Source of the DNA: JAURVT01 sp049059935
GTDB taxonomy: Bacteria; Actinomycetota; Actinomycetes; Propionibacteriales; Nocardioidaceae
Assembly (NCBI RefSeq): GCF_049059935.1
Contig: NZ_JBMGQR010000055.1
Coordinates: forward strand, 1-27,953
DNA: 27,953 nucleotides
Direction of reading: 5' to 3'
Both the position numbers and the translations under genes were made by a program. Under the pieces are notes generated by a model that was given only the letters and a program-made list of their open reading frames with translations, did no database searches and was not told where the DNA came from. Of this stretch, positions 7,099 to 15,678 are shown one piece after another. The first letter of the stretch is position 1. The number at the start of each line of letters is the position of its first letter.

Positions 7099-8766
7099 TC
7101 AGGACACGCTGCGCCAGGACCGGCCGACCCAGCCGCCGGCACGCCAGCTGCGACCCAGCCAGGAGTCGGCGCGCCAGCTGCGGCCCTCCCAGCCGGTGTT
7201 GCGCCAGCTCCGGCCCTCCCAGACCGAGTCCGACCAGTCGTGGGTCGACCAGGCCAGGCCGCTCCACGAGTCGCCGTCCCAGGCGGCCGCCCGGTGGTCG
7301 TCGCCGTCCCAGCCGTTCCCGGTCCAGGTGCGGCCGTTGAACTCGCCCTTCTTCCATGACTTCTGCTTGGCGGAGGCGGCCGACCACGACTTGCCGTCCC
7401 AGGGCGAGCCCAGGGCGTCGACCTCGCCGGCCAGGACCGCACCGTTGCTCGGGTCGATCACGTGCTCGCCGCCGCGGGACGCGTCGAGCGAGCCGGTGCC
7501 GGTGGAGGCGGGCAGGTCGGTGCCGATGCGCAGGCCGAGCAGGGGCGTGGTGATCGCGCGGGCGACGTCGGTGACGCCGGCGCCCATCTCGGGGCGGCTG
7601 TGGACGAGCGGACGGGCCGTCGCCTTGAGCAGGGCCTTGACCTGGTCGGGCGTGAGCGACGGGCGGGCCTGGAGCAGCAGCGCCACCTCGCCGGCGGTCA
7701 CGGCGGTGGCCTGCGAGGTGCCGGAGCCGCGGAAGAAGCGGCCCGTGGCGTCGCCGGTCACGCGACCCTCGGGGTGGAAGGTGTCGATGTAGGAGCCGGG
7801 GACCCGCAGGGAGACGATCGACCTGCCGGGCGCGATCACGTCGGCGCGTCGGGTCGTGCTGCCGCCGTTGCTGAAGTCGGCGACGACGTCGTCGAGCGTC
7901 GACTCGGTGCCGACGTGGTCGACGGCGCCCACCGCGAGCACGTGCGGGTCGACGGCGGGCATCAGGAGCGAGGGGGCCTCGAGGCCGTCGTTGCCGGCCG
8001 CCGCGACGACGACGATGCCGGCGTTCCAGGCGTTCTCGACGGCGCGGGCCAGGGGGTCGACCTGCCACGGCTGCACCGACTGCGTGCCGTAGGCGAGGTT
8101 GATGACACGGACGTTCATGCCGTTGTCCTTGCGGTGCGCGACGACCCAGTCGAGGGCGGCGATCACCTGGGTGACGTCGGCGGCGCCGTCGGCCGCGCCG
8201 ACCTTCATGTTGAGCAGCTGCGCGTCGGGCGCGACGCCGGCGAAGCCGTTCGCACCGGCGTCCTTGCCGGCGATGATCCCGGCCATGTGGGTGCCGTGGC
8301 CGAAGCCGTCGACGTAGCGGGTCCCGGCGCGCTGCCCCTCGAAGGACAGGTCCGGACCGTTGACGACCTTGCCGGCGGCGTCCAGACCCTCGACGGGGGC
8401 GATGCCGGTGTCGACGACGGCGACCGTGACTCCCTTGCCCGTCATCCTGCGCGTGAGCACGGAGGTGAGGCCGACCGAGGAGACCACCGAGGTCAGCGAG
8501 CCCTCGTCACGGGTGGCGCGGTAGACGCCGCCGACCAGGGAGTCGGCCACCTCGGCGGCCGAGACGTCGCCCCAGGCCGAGTCGCCGATCGCGGCCCCGT
8601 CGGCGACCACGACCTCGGGATCGGACTCGGTGGCGTCCCCCGACGAGGCGGTCGCCGGCAGGGCACCGGCGACGCCGACGGCCATGCAGGCGAGCGTCAC
8701 CAGGGACGCGCGCGAGGTCCAACGAGTGCCCCGGGCCGCCGGACGCGGCGTCGTCTGCTTCTTCAC
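7099..8766 (-). CDS. Secreted S8 (subtilisin-family) serine protease with Trp-pentad C-terminal tail
   Basis: A 555-residue exported protease from the GTG at 8766. A lysine/arginine-rich N-terminus and hydrophobic stretch (20-36) ending near LPATASS look like a Sec signal peptide. The triad is D119 (VAVVDTGIAP), H157 (GFGHGTHMAG) and S351 (GSGTSQATA), with oxyanion N259 (AAAGND). The GTSQA form replaces the usual GTSMA/P. Residues 45-110 may be a short propeptide. From residue 456 to 551 the tail has a residue in every fifth position that is almost always tryptophan. An alternative GTG at 8787 gives seven more residues and has a closer GGAGG (about three bases away), so the start is uncertain. 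An AT-rich inverted repeat lies just upstream. The substrate is unknown; the tail may anchor the enzyme to the cell wall or a polysaccharide, which is a guess. Confidence 0.92.
   Translation of the reverse strand: MKKQTTPRPAARGTRWTSRASLVTLACMAVGVAGALPATASSGDATESDPEVVVADGAAIGDSAWGDVSAAEVADSLVGGVYRATRDEGSLTSVVSSVGLTSVLTRRMTGKGVTVAVVDTGIAPVEGLDAAGKVVNGPDLSFEGQRAGTRYVDGFGHGTHMAGIIAGKDAGANGFAGVAPDAQLLNMKVGAADGAADVTQVIAALDWVVAHRKDNGMNVRVINLAYGTQSVQPWQVDPLARAVENAWNAGIVVVAAAGNDGLEAPSLLMPAVDPHVLAVGAVDHVGTESTLDDVVADFSNGGSTTRRADVIAPGRSIVSLRVPGSYIDTFHPEGRVTGDATGRFFRGSGTSQATAVTAGEVALLLQARPSLTPDQVKALLKATARPLVHSRPEMGAGVTDVARAITTPLLGLRIGTDLPASTGTGSLDASRGGEHVIDPSNGAVLAGEVDALGSPWDGKSWSAASAKQKSWKKGEFNGRTWTGNGWDGDDHRAAAWDGDSWSGLAWSTHDWSDSVWEGRSWRNTGWEGRSWRADSWLGRSWRAGGWVGRSWRSVS
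7114..7401 (-). repeat. Tryptophan pentad repeat coding region of the S8 protease
   Basis: This segment encodes residues 456-551 of the protease. Every fifth residue is W at 456, 461, 471, 481, 486 and then at all twelve positions 496 to 551; the exceptions are A466, F476 and H491. The last units are ten-residue pairs beginning GRSWR (518, 528, 538, 548), mirrored in the DNA as imperfect 30-bp tandem repeats. Spacers are G, S, R, D and N rich. The strict phase argues for a repeated structural fold, not low-complexity drift. Confidence 0.85.
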
Positions 8767-8797
8767 TCGCTCAGTCTGGGGGATCACTCCCCTCCGT

Positions 8798-8815
8798 ATT
8801 GAGGGTTTCCTCAAT
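8798..8815. promoter_or_regulatory. AT-rich inverted repeat upstream of the protease (operator candidate)
   Basis: ATTGAGG and CCTCAAT are perfect 7-base arms around a 4-base centre. It lies in the most AT-rich stretch of this region, directly before the likely ribosome site of the protease gene. It could be a regulator binding site or a small 5'-leader hairpin. No regulator gene is adjacent. Confidence 0.45.
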
Positions 8816-8874
8816 TCTTCTACACATTCTTGATGAGTCACAGGACGAACGGCACGAACCGGACGTCCGTCGCC

Positions 8875-8894
8875 GGTGCGACCCGGGTCACACC
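8875..8894. promoter_or_regulatory. 20-bp dyad upstream of the ABC exporter operon
   Basis: GGTG-c-GACCC and GGGTC-a-CACC form a 20-bp dyad with 9 of 10 positions symmetric; the core GACCCGGGTC is a perfect 10-bp palindrome. It is 62 bp before the first ABC gene and 108 bp from the divergent protease, a fitting place for a TetR- or MarR-type operator. This is inference from symmetry alone. A TAGATT at 8942-8947 could be a -10 box for the ABC operon, but no convincing -35 was found. Confidence 0.35.
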
Positions 8895-8956
8895 CGACCG
8901 CCCCCGGAGAAAACCGGTGGCAGGTCGCAACGACTCGTTCGTAGATTGGGTGGGCC

Positions 8957-10669
8957 ATGAAGACCCTCCCCCTCCCCGACCCGGGGCGCCCCGACCTGCG
9001 GTCGGCCGACCGCTACCTGCTGTGGATCGTGCGGTCGCAGGGGTGGCGCCTGGTGGGTGCGATCGCGTTCGGGATCGTCTGGATGGTCGCCCAGGCGCTG
9101 ATGCCCGCGGTCATCGGGCGCGCGATCGACACCGGTCTCGGCGACGACGACCGCGCCGGCCTGCTCCTGTGGGCCGGCGTCCTGCTCGGCGTCGGGGTGG
9201 TCCAGGCCGCCGCGGGCGTGATGCGCCACCGCTTCTCGGTCGGCATGTGGCTCGACGCCGCCTACCGCACGGTCCAGCTGGTCAGCGACCAGACGGGCCG
9301 CCTCGGCGCGACGCTGCGCAAGCGCGTCGCCACCGGCGAGGTGGTGAGCGTCGGCGCCAACGACATCGCCAACGTCGGCAACTCCGTCGACGTGCTCGGA
9401 CGGACGGCCGGCGCGCTCGTGTCGTTCCTCGTGGTGGCCGGGCTGCTCCTGACGAGCTCGGTCGAGCTGGGCCTGCTCGTGCTCATCGGCATGCCGCTGC
9501 TGCTGCTCGCGATCGGCCCCGTCCTCGGCCCGCTCCAGCGTCGCAACGCCGAGGCGCGCGAGCTGCAGGGCGGGCTGAACAACCTCGCGAGCGACATCGT
9601 CGGCGGCCTGCGCGTCCTGCGCGGGGTCGGCGGCGAGGACGTCTTCCACCGCCGCTACGCCGAGGAGTCGCAGCGCGTCCGCGTGGCGGGGGTCCGCGTC
9701 GGCCGCACGCAGTCGCTCCTCGACGCGCTGCAGGTCCTGCTGCCGGGCGTCTTCGTCGTGCTCGTGGTCTGGCTCGGTGCGCGGTTCGCCGCCGAGGGTC
9801 GGATCAGCGCCGGGGAGCTGATCGCGTTCTACGGCTACTCGACGTTCCTGCTGCTGCCCCTGCGCACGGCCACCGAGTTCGCCAACAAGATCATCCGTGC
9901 CCGCGTCGCGTCGGGCCGGGTCGTGCGGATCCTCGTGCTCGAGCCCGAGCACCTCGACCCGCACGACCCGGTGGCCGAGCCCCGCGGCGGGGAGCTGGTG
10001 GACCACCGGGCCGGCTTCGTCGCGCGCGAGGGCGAGCTGACGGTCGTCGTCGCCGACGAGCCGCAGGTGGCCTCCGACCTCGCCGACCGGCTCGGACGGT
10101 TCGCACCGGGCGACGTCACGCTGGACGGGGTCGCGCTCGACGCCCTGCCGCTCGACGTCGTGCGGCGGAGGGTCGTCGTCCACGACACCCAGAGCATGCT
10201 CTTCAGCGGCGACCTGCGCGTCGGCCTCGACGTGCGCGAGCACGCCGACGACGCCCAGGTGCACGCCGCGGTCGAGGCCGCGTCGGCGCAGGACGTCGTC
10301 GACGGGCTGCGCGGCGGCCTGCACGCCGAGGTCGAGGAGCGCGGTCGCTCGTTCTCCGGCGGGCAGCGTCAGCGCCTGGCGCTCGCCCGCGCGCTGCTGA
10401 CCGACGCCGACGTGCTGGTGCTCGTCGAGCCGACGTCGGCCGTCGACGCGCACACCGAGGCGCGCATCGCGGCCACGCTCAAGCAGCACCGCGCCGGACG
10501 CACCACGGTGGTCGTCTCGTCCAGCCCGCTCGTGCTCGACGTCGCCGACGTCGTCGCGTTCGTGTCCGACGGCCAGGTCGTGGCGAGCGGCACCCACCAC
10601 GGCCTCCGTGAGGACTCGGCGGCCTACCGCGCCGTCGTCGACCGTCAGGACGAGGAGGTCCGCGCATGA
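8957..10669 (+). CDS. ABC exporter half-transporter with degenerate ATP site (signature-donor subunit)
   Basis: A 570-residue membrane-NBD fusion of the exporter type. Six membrane helices occupy about 30-310 and the nucleotide-binding domain about 345-550. The signature FSGGQRQRLALARAL (466-480) is intact. The region where Walker A should lie (358-372, GELTVVVADEPQ) has no GxxGxGKS/T; the Walker B aspartate is V490 (LVLVEPTS, with E491 retained); and the H-loop histidine is replaced in VVVSSSP (521-524). This chain therefore cannot bind ATP canonically itself but can supply the signature to a partner. The next gene starts within its stop codon (ATGA) and has the opposite pattern, so the two almost certainly form an obligate heterodimer. 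The start ATG follows MKTLPLPDPG with only a weak ribosome site. The substrate is unknown. Confidence 0.9.
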   Translation: MKTLPLPDPGRPDLRSADRYLLWIVRSQGWRLVGAIAFGIVWMVAQALMPAVIGRAIDTGLGDDDRAGLLLWAGVLLGVGVVQAAAGVMRHRFSVGMWLDAAYRTVQLVSDQTGRLGATLRKRVATGEVVSVGANDIANVGNSVDVLGRTAGALVSFLVVAGLLLTSSVELGLLVLIGMPLLLLAIGPVLGPLQRRNAEARELQGGLNNLASDIVGGLRVLRGVGGEDVFHRRYAEESQRVRVAGVRVGRTQSLLDALQVLLPGVFVVLVVWLGARFAAEGRISAGELIAFYGYSTFLLLPLRTATEFANKIIRARVASGRVVRILVLEPEHLDPHDPVAEPRGGELVDHRAGFVAREGELTVVVADEPQVASDLADRLGRFAPGDVTLDGVALDALPLDVVRRRVVVHDTQSMLFSGDLRVGLDVREHADDAQVHAAVEAASAQDVVDGLRGGLHAEVEERGRSFSGGQRQRLALARALLTDADVLVLVEPTSAVDAHTEARIAATLKQHRAGRTTVVVSSSPLVLDVADVVAFVSDGQVVASGTHHGLREDSAAYRAVVDRQDEEVRA

Positions 10670-12405
10670 GCACGATCCTGCCCGTCGCCGACATCGCCGA
10701 GGTCCGTCGCAGCGCCCGCGAGATGGGCCGCCGGCACCGCCGTCCGCTCGTGCGGATGCTGCTGCTGCACGGCTCGGCCGCGATCGCCGGGCTCGCCGTG
10801 CCGCGCCTGGTGGGCGAGCTGGTGCAGTCCGTCGGCGACGGCACCACGCTGCGGACGATCGACGAGATCGCGCTGGCCATCGGCACCTGCCTGCTCGTCC
10901 AGACCCTGCTGACGCGGTACGCCCGCCTCGCGTCGTTCACCCTCGCCGAGACCGTCCTGGCCGACCTCCGCGAGGACTTCGTCGACGACGCCCTGGCGCT
11001 GCCCGTCGGCGAGGTCGAGCGGGCCGGCACCGGAGACCTGCTCACCCGCACGTCGCGCGACGTCGAGGCCCTGGGGTGGTCGGTGCGGTTCGCGGTGCCC
11101 GAGATGATCATCGCGGCGATGACGGTGGTCTTCACGGTCGTCGCGTCGCTGCTCGTGGGCTGGTGGGTCGGCCTGCCGCTGCTGCTCGCGGTGCCCATCC
11201 TGTGGGCCGTCATGCGCTGGTACCTGGCACGCGCGAAGGACGGCTACCTGCGCGAGAACGCGTCGTACGCCCGCATCAACACGACGCTGGCCGAGACGGC
11301 CGAGGGCGCGCGCACCGTCGAGGCCCTCGGGCTGCAGCGTGCCCGCAAGCGCCGCATGGACGACGACATCGCCCGGTCGTACTCGGCCGAGCGCTACACC
11401 CTGCGTCTGCGCACGATCCTGTTCCCGGTGGTCGAGATGGCCTACCTGGTGCCCACGGTCGCGACGCTCGTCCTCGGCGGCGTGCTGTACTCGCGCGGTC
11501 AGGCGTCCCTGGCCGACGTCACGGCCGCCACGCTCTACGTCCAGTTCCTCATCGACCCGCTCGACCGGCTGATCAGCTGGGCCGACGAGCTGCAGATCGG
11601 CGCCGCGTCGCTGGCCCGCCTGCTGGGCATCCGCTCGGTGCCCGACGACCGCGAGCCCAGCGGACGCGAGCCCGCCGGCGACCGTCTCGTCGCCACCGAC
11701 GTCCGCTTCTCCTACACCCCCGACCGCGAGGTGCTGCACGGCATCGACCTCGACCTCACCCCCGGCGAACGTCTCGCCGTCGTCGGGCCCTCCGGCGCGG
11801 GCAAGTCGACGCTCGGCCGGCTGCTCGCGGGCATCCACCCGCCCAGCCACGGCAGCGTCGAGGTCGGCGGCGTCGGTCTCACCGAGCTGCCCCTGGACGA
11901 CCTGCGTGGACGCGTCGCGCTCGTCACCCAGGAGCACCACGTGTTCGTCGGGACGCTGCGCGACAACCTGGCACTGGCCGCGCGCGGGCCCGCCGACGAC
12001 GACCACCTGCGCTCGGCGCTGGAGTCCGTCGACGCGCTCCCCTGGGTCACGGCGCTGCCCGACGGCCTCGACACCGTCGTCGGCTCCGGCGGCCACGCCC
12101 TCACCGACGCCGAGTCGCAGCAGCTCGCCCTGGCGCGCCTGGTGCTCGCCGACCCGCACACCCTCGTCCTCGACGAGGCCACGTCGCTGATCGACCCCCG
12201 CTCCGCCCGCCACCTCGAGCGGTCCCTCGCGGCCGTGCTCGAGGGCCGCACCGTCGTCGCCATCGCGCACCGCCTCTACACCGCCCACGACGCCGACCGC
12301 GTCGCCGTCGTCGAGGACGGACGCATCAGCGAGATCGGCAGCCACGACGAGCTCGTGGCGCTGGGCGGGTCCTACGCCGCCCTCTGGGAGTCCTGGAACC
12401 GCTGA
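10666..12405 (+). CDS. ABC exporter half-transporter with intact Walker A/B (catalytic subunit)
   Basis: A 579-residue membrane-NBD fusion. Membrane helices span about 30-310. The nucleotide-binding domain has a complete Walker A (GPSGAGKST, 374-382), Q-loop Q422 (VTQEHHVF), Walker B with catalytic glutamate (LVLDE, 500-504) and H-loop H535 (AIAHRL). The LSGGQ signature is replaced by LTDAESQQLALAR (from 479), so its own signature is defective. Paired with the preceding subunit, one composite site (this Walker A/B with the partner FSGGQ) is canonical and the other is doubly degenerate. An AGGAGG at 10653-10658 lies seven bases before the ATG, and ATGA overlap indicates coupling. The substrate cannot be read from sequence; drug or lipid export is typical of the family. 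Confidence 0.92.
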   Translation: MSTILPVADIAEVRRSAREMGRRHRRPLVRMLLLHGSAAIAGLAVPRLVGELVQSVGDGTTLRTIDEIALAIGTCLLVQTLLTRYARLASFTLAETVLADLREDFVDDALALPVGEVERAGTGDLLTRTSRDVEALGWSVRFAVPEMIIAAMTVVFTVVASLLVGWWVGLPLLLAVPILWAVMRWYLARAKDGYLRENASYARINTTLAETAEGARTVEALGLQRARKRRMDDDIARSYSAERYTLRLRTILFPVVEMAYLVPTVATLVLGGVLYSRGQASLADVTAATLYVQFLIDPLDRLISWADELQIGAASLARLLGIRSVPDDREPSGREPAGDRLVATDVRFSYTPDREVLHGIDLDLTPGERLAVVGPSGAGKSTLGRLLAGIHPPSHGSVEVGGVGLTELPLDDLRGRVALVTQEHHVFVGTLRDNLALAARGPADDDHLRSALESVDALPWVTALPDGLDTVVGSGGHALTDAESQQLALARLVLADPHTLVLDEATSLIDPRSARHLERSLAAVLEGRTVVAIAHRLYTAHDADRVAVVEDGRISEIGSHDELVALGGSYAALWESWNR

Positions 12406-12437
12406 GGCGCCCGGCATCCCGCCTGGCCGCGTTGCCC

Positions 12438-12473
12438 GCGACTCGACGAACAAGACCAGTTCGCCTTCGTCGC
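12438..12473. terminator. Interrupted hairpin between convergent genes
   Basis: GCGAC/GTCGC and CGAAC/GTTCG form two 5-bp stems separated by an internal loop, with a 7-base apical loop. It lies in the 182-bp gap between the ABC operon and the convergent hydrolase gene and may terminate one or both transcripts. The rest of the gap (12406-12587) shows no gene I can support; codons on the minus strand near 12440-12500 look protein-like for a short stretch but have no start or known match. Confidence 0.35.
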
Positions 12474-12587
12474 GGCGCCTTGCCATCCGGGCCCCGGACA
12501 CCTCAGCCCGAGGTCGGACCCGCATCCGCCGGACGAGTTGATTCGCGCACCCACAGCCGAGCCGGCAGCGGCGGCCCGACCGGCGAG

Positions 12588-14114
12588 CTAGACCACCCGC
12601 ACCCCACCGGACCGCCGCGGATCGGCCGCGGCCGACAAGCCCAGCACGGGGTCGTGGAGCGCGGCGGCGACGCCGCCGAAGTACATGTCGTGGGCGGGGT
12701 AGGCGAGGGTCTCGCCGAGGCCGTCGGGCAGGGGCGCGCCGGCCTCGTGGTCGACCACCTCGGTGACGCGGCCGTGGCCGGGGACCCGCACGTGGACGCG
12801 GGGGTGGTCGACGGCGTCGACCAGGCTCATCCCGCCCGCGAACCCGGCGACGACCTGCGCGACGGCCGTCGAGATCCGGTCGGCCCCCGGTGACCCGACC
12901 GCGAGCACCGCGCCGTCGTCGCGGCGTCCGACGGTGGGCGCCATGTTGGAGCGCAGGCGGGTGCCGGGCGGGAGCGCGTGGCGTCCGAAGCGGTTCAGCT
13001 CGGGCTCGCCGAGGCAGTTGTTGAGCCAGACGCCGGTGTCGCCGGCCATCACGCCCGACCCGTAGCCCGACGACGCCGTCACCGAGCAGGCGCCGCCGCC
13101 CGCGTCGACCGCGGACACGTGCGTGGTGGACGGCGACTCCAGGGCGCGGAGGCCGTCCTCGTCGGCGAGCGCGAGGAACGACCGCGCCGCCTCCCCGAGG
13201 TCGGGCGCGGTGTCGAGCGTGGACACGCGGTGACCGAGCACGGCGCGCTGGACCTCCAGCAGGTGCGCGACGTCGTCGGTGGTCCAGCGATCGCGCGGGC
13301 GGTCGTCCATCAGCGAGAGCATCGCCGCCACGCAGATGCCGCCGACGGACGGGTGCGGGTTGGTGCCGAGCGTCCAGGAACCGGCGCGCGCCGTCAGGCT
13401 CGGGCGGACGACGACCTCGTACGCGGCGAGGTCGTCGCGGGTCATCAGGCCGCCGAGGCGCTGGACGGCGTCGGCGATGCGGGTGCCGACCGACCCGGTG
13501 TACATCGCCGACGGCCCCTCGGTGGCGATGGCGCGGAAGGTGTCGGCCAGGCCGTCGACGACGACGTGCTCGCGCAGCTCCCCGTCGGCGTCGTGCAGCG
13601 CGTCGCGGCTGAAGGCGTCCCAGCCGAAGATCTCGTCGTGCACGTAGGACAGGTAGTGCCGGCTCGCCGAGCCGATCGCGAAGCCGCCGCGGGCCACCTC
13701 GATCGCGGGCGCGACCACGCTCGCCCAGGGCAGCGAGCCCCAGCGGCGGTGCGCCTCGCCGAGCGCCATCACTCCCCCGTGCGTGCCCACCGAGCCCGCG
13801 CCGATGGTCGCCGTGACGCCGCCGCCGTACGCGGTGGTGACGTCCCACGTGCCCGAGCCGAACCGGCCCGGGTCGGCACCGCGTCCGGGCATCTCCACCC
13901 AGCCGTCGACGGTGGTGGGCGCGGCGTCGCCCGGCGGCTGCACGGTGACGAACGCACCCGAGCTGAGCGAGACGATGCCTACCTCGTTGACCATCGTCAC
14001 CAGGCTCGCGGCGAGGGCGACGTCGACGGCGTTGCCGCCGGCGCGGGCCACCTCGGCCCCGGCCTCGGCCGCGAGCTCGGACGGGCCGGCCACGGCGACG
14101 GTCGGTGAGGTCAC
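12588..14114 (-). CDS. Gamma-glutamyltransferase-family Ntn hydrolase
   Basis: A 508-residue protein of the GGT family, which matures by self-cleavage before a threonine. The nucleophile is T330 in PSTTHVSAVD, giving a large subunit of about 329 and a small subunit of about 179 residues. GSPGADRI (407-414) matches the family GSPGGxRI block, and EAGAEVARAGGNAVDVALA is the usual N-terminal block. The early DGRETAP arginine motif that binds the gamma-glutamyl carboxylate in true GGT is replaced by DGWVEMPG, so the substrate may not be glutathione; amidase-like relatives are possible. No signal peptide is visible, so it is probably cytoplasmic. Its GTG overlaps the stop of the MFS gene (GTGA), suggesting coupled export and hydrolysis of related compounds, which is inference. 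Confidence 0.87.
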   Translation of the reverse strand: MTSPTVAVAGPSELAAEAGAEVARAGGNAVDVALAASLVTMVNEVGIVSLSSGAFVTVQPPGDAAPTTVDGWVEMPGRGADPGRFGSGTWDVTTAYGGGVTATIGAGSVGTHGGVMALGEAHRRWGSLPWASVVAPAIEVARGGFAIGSASRHYLSYVHDEIFGWDAFSRDALHDADGELREHVVVDGLADTFRAIATEGPSAMYTGSVGTRIADAVQRLGGLMTRDDLAAYEVVVRPSLTARAGSWTLGTNPHPSVGGICVAAMLSLMDDRPRDRWTTDDVAHLLEVQRAVLGHRVSTLDTAPDLGEAARSFLALADEDGLRALESPSTTHVSAVDAGGGACSVTASSGYGSGVMAGDTGVWLNNCLGEPELNRFGRHALPPGTRLRSNMAPTVGRRDDGAVLAVGSPGADRISTAVAQVVAGFAGGMSLVDAVDHPRVHVRVPGHGRVTEVVDHEAGAPLPDGLGETLAYPAHDMYFGGVAAALHDPVLGLSAAADPRRSGGVRVV

Positions 14115-15589
14115 CGCGTGACGGTACCGCCCGGGGTGCGGCGCGGCATGAGCAGCAGGGCGACGACCAGCAGCAGCGACACCGTCGCGGCGGCCACGAA
14201 CACCTGGTGGACGGCGGGCTGCAGGACGTCCGCGGGCACCGAGCCGCCCGTCACGCCCTGGGTGCCGATGCGCCCGGCGACGGCCGCGTTGGCCAGCGCA
14301 CCGAAGATCGCGACCCCCACCGCGCTGCCCATCGACCGGGAGAACATCTGGGTGCCGGTGACGACGCCGCGCTGCTCCCAGTCGACCGACGACTGCGCGG
14401 CGACGAGCGTCGGGCTCGCCACGAACCCGAACCCCAGGCCGATGACGAAGCAGCTCGCGGCGACCTGCCCGACGCTGCTGCCGGCGTCGAGGAGCACCAG
14501 CGACGCCGAGCCGAGCAGCACGACGGCGGTGCCGATCAGGCCCGTGTCGCGGAAGCCGATGCGCAGGTACACGCGGCCGACGAGGGCGCCGGCGATGGGC
14601 CAGCCGACCGTCATCGCGGCGAGCGCGAAGCCGCCGACCAGCGCACCGTGGCCGAGCACGCCCTCGACGTAGAGCGGCACGTACGACGACAGGCCCACCA
14701 CGAGCGCACCGATGCCGACGTTGGCGAGGTTGGTGCCGATCAGCAGCCGCCGGGTGAAGATCCAGCCGGGGATGACGGGCTCGGCGGCACGCCGCTCCAC
14801 CAGGACGAACCCCGTCAGCGCGAGCGCGGCGACGACGAACACGCCGATCCCGACGGGCGAGGCCCACGGCCACGTCGTGCCACCCTGCAGCAGCCCGAGC
14901 ACGAGCAGCGACGCCCCGACCACCAGCAGGGTCGCGCCGGTGACGTCGATCGAGCGCTTCGTGCGCTCGACGCGCTCGGTGAACCCGCGCAGCAGCATCA
15001 CCGCGGCGACGGCCCCGAGCGGCACGTTGACCAGGAAGATCCACCGCCACGTCAGGTACTCGGAGAACAGGCCGCCGAGGGTGGGACCGACGACGGCCGA
15101 CGCGCCCCAGACGCTCGCGATGTACGCCTGCACCTTGGCGCGCTCGGCGACGGTGTAGAGGTCGCCGACGATCGTCATGCTCATGGGCATCACCGCTCCG
15201 GCGCCGAGCCCCTGCACGGCGCGCGCCACGATCAGCACGGGCATGCTCCACGCGAGGCCGCACAGCACCGAGCCGGCCACGAACAGCCCGATGCCCAGCA
15301 GCATCACCGGGCGCCGTCCGAGCAGGTCGGACGCCTTGCCGAACAGCGGCGTCGTCACCGCCTGGGCCAGCAGGTAGGCCGAGAACAGCCACGGGAAGAG
15401 CGCGAAGCCTCCGAGGTCGCCGGTGATCGACGGCACGGCGGTGGCCAGGATGGTGGCGTCGATGGCCACCAGGCCGGTCGCGAGCATGATCGCCAGCAGC
15501 ACCGGGCCGCGCTCGGAGCGCAGACCGACGGCGGTGGGGCGCAGGTCGGTGGTCACGTCTGGGGCCAACCGGCTGCGGCGCGCAACCAT
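14111..15589 (-). CDS. MFS exporter, DHA2 (EmrB/QacA-like, about 14 TM)
   Basis: A 492-residue major facilitator. The first helix (LLAIMLATGLVAIDATILATAVPSI) contains the D-A-T-I pattern typical of 14-helix DHA2 drug:proton antiporters, followed by loop 2-3 GKASDLLGRRPVML and the motif C-like VWGASAVVGPTLGG. About fourteen hydrophobic segments follow to residue ~480. The ATG at 15589 was chosen; GTG codons at 15625 and 15556 are alternatives, and none has a clear Shine-Dalgarno. The gene diverges from the acyl-CoA synthetase across 89 bp and its stop overlaps the hydrolase start (GTGA). Likely a proton-driven exporter; the substrate is not deducible. Confidence 0.9.
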   Translation of the reverse strand: MVARRSRLAPDVTTDLRPTAVGLRSERGPVLLAIMLATGLVAIDATILATAVPSITGDLGGFALFPWLFSAYLLAQAVTTPLFGKASDLLGRRPVMLLGIGLFVAGSVLCGLAWSMPVLIVARAVQGLGAGAVMPMSMTIVGDLYTVAERAKVQAYIASVWGASAVVGPTLGGLFSEYLTWRWIFLVNVPLGAVAAVMLLRGFTERVERTKRSIDVTGATLLVVGASLLVLGLLQGGTTWPWASPVGIGVFVVAALALTGFVLVERRAAEPVIPGWIFTRRLLIGTNLANVGIGALVVGLSSYVPLYVEGVLGHGALVGGFALAAMTVGWPIAGALVGRVYLRIGFRDTGLIGTAVVLLGSASLVLLDAGSSVGQVAASCFVIGLGFGFVASPTLVAAQSSVDWEQRGVVTGTQMFSRSMGSAVGVAIFGALANAAVAGRIGTQGVTGGSVPADVLQPAVHQVFVAAATVSLLLVVALLLMPRRTPGGTVTR

Positions 15590-15678
15590 TCCCGACCGGA
15601 GGGACGGGTCGGTGGCGTGGATCACACGAGCACGGCACTATCGAGGCGTCGCCCCTTCCTCGGACCCCAGGAGCCCCC

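Noticed and set aside
12372..12554. A small minus-strand gene in the gap after the ABC operon
   Set aside because: It overlaps the end of the ABC gene, has no ribosome site and no recognisable product; codon use alone is too weak.
10645..13848. A 1067-codon minus-strand frame across the second ABC gene and the GGT-like gene
   Set aside because: It is antisense to a clear ABC subunit and in the wrong frame for the GGT-like protein; no domain is recognisable.
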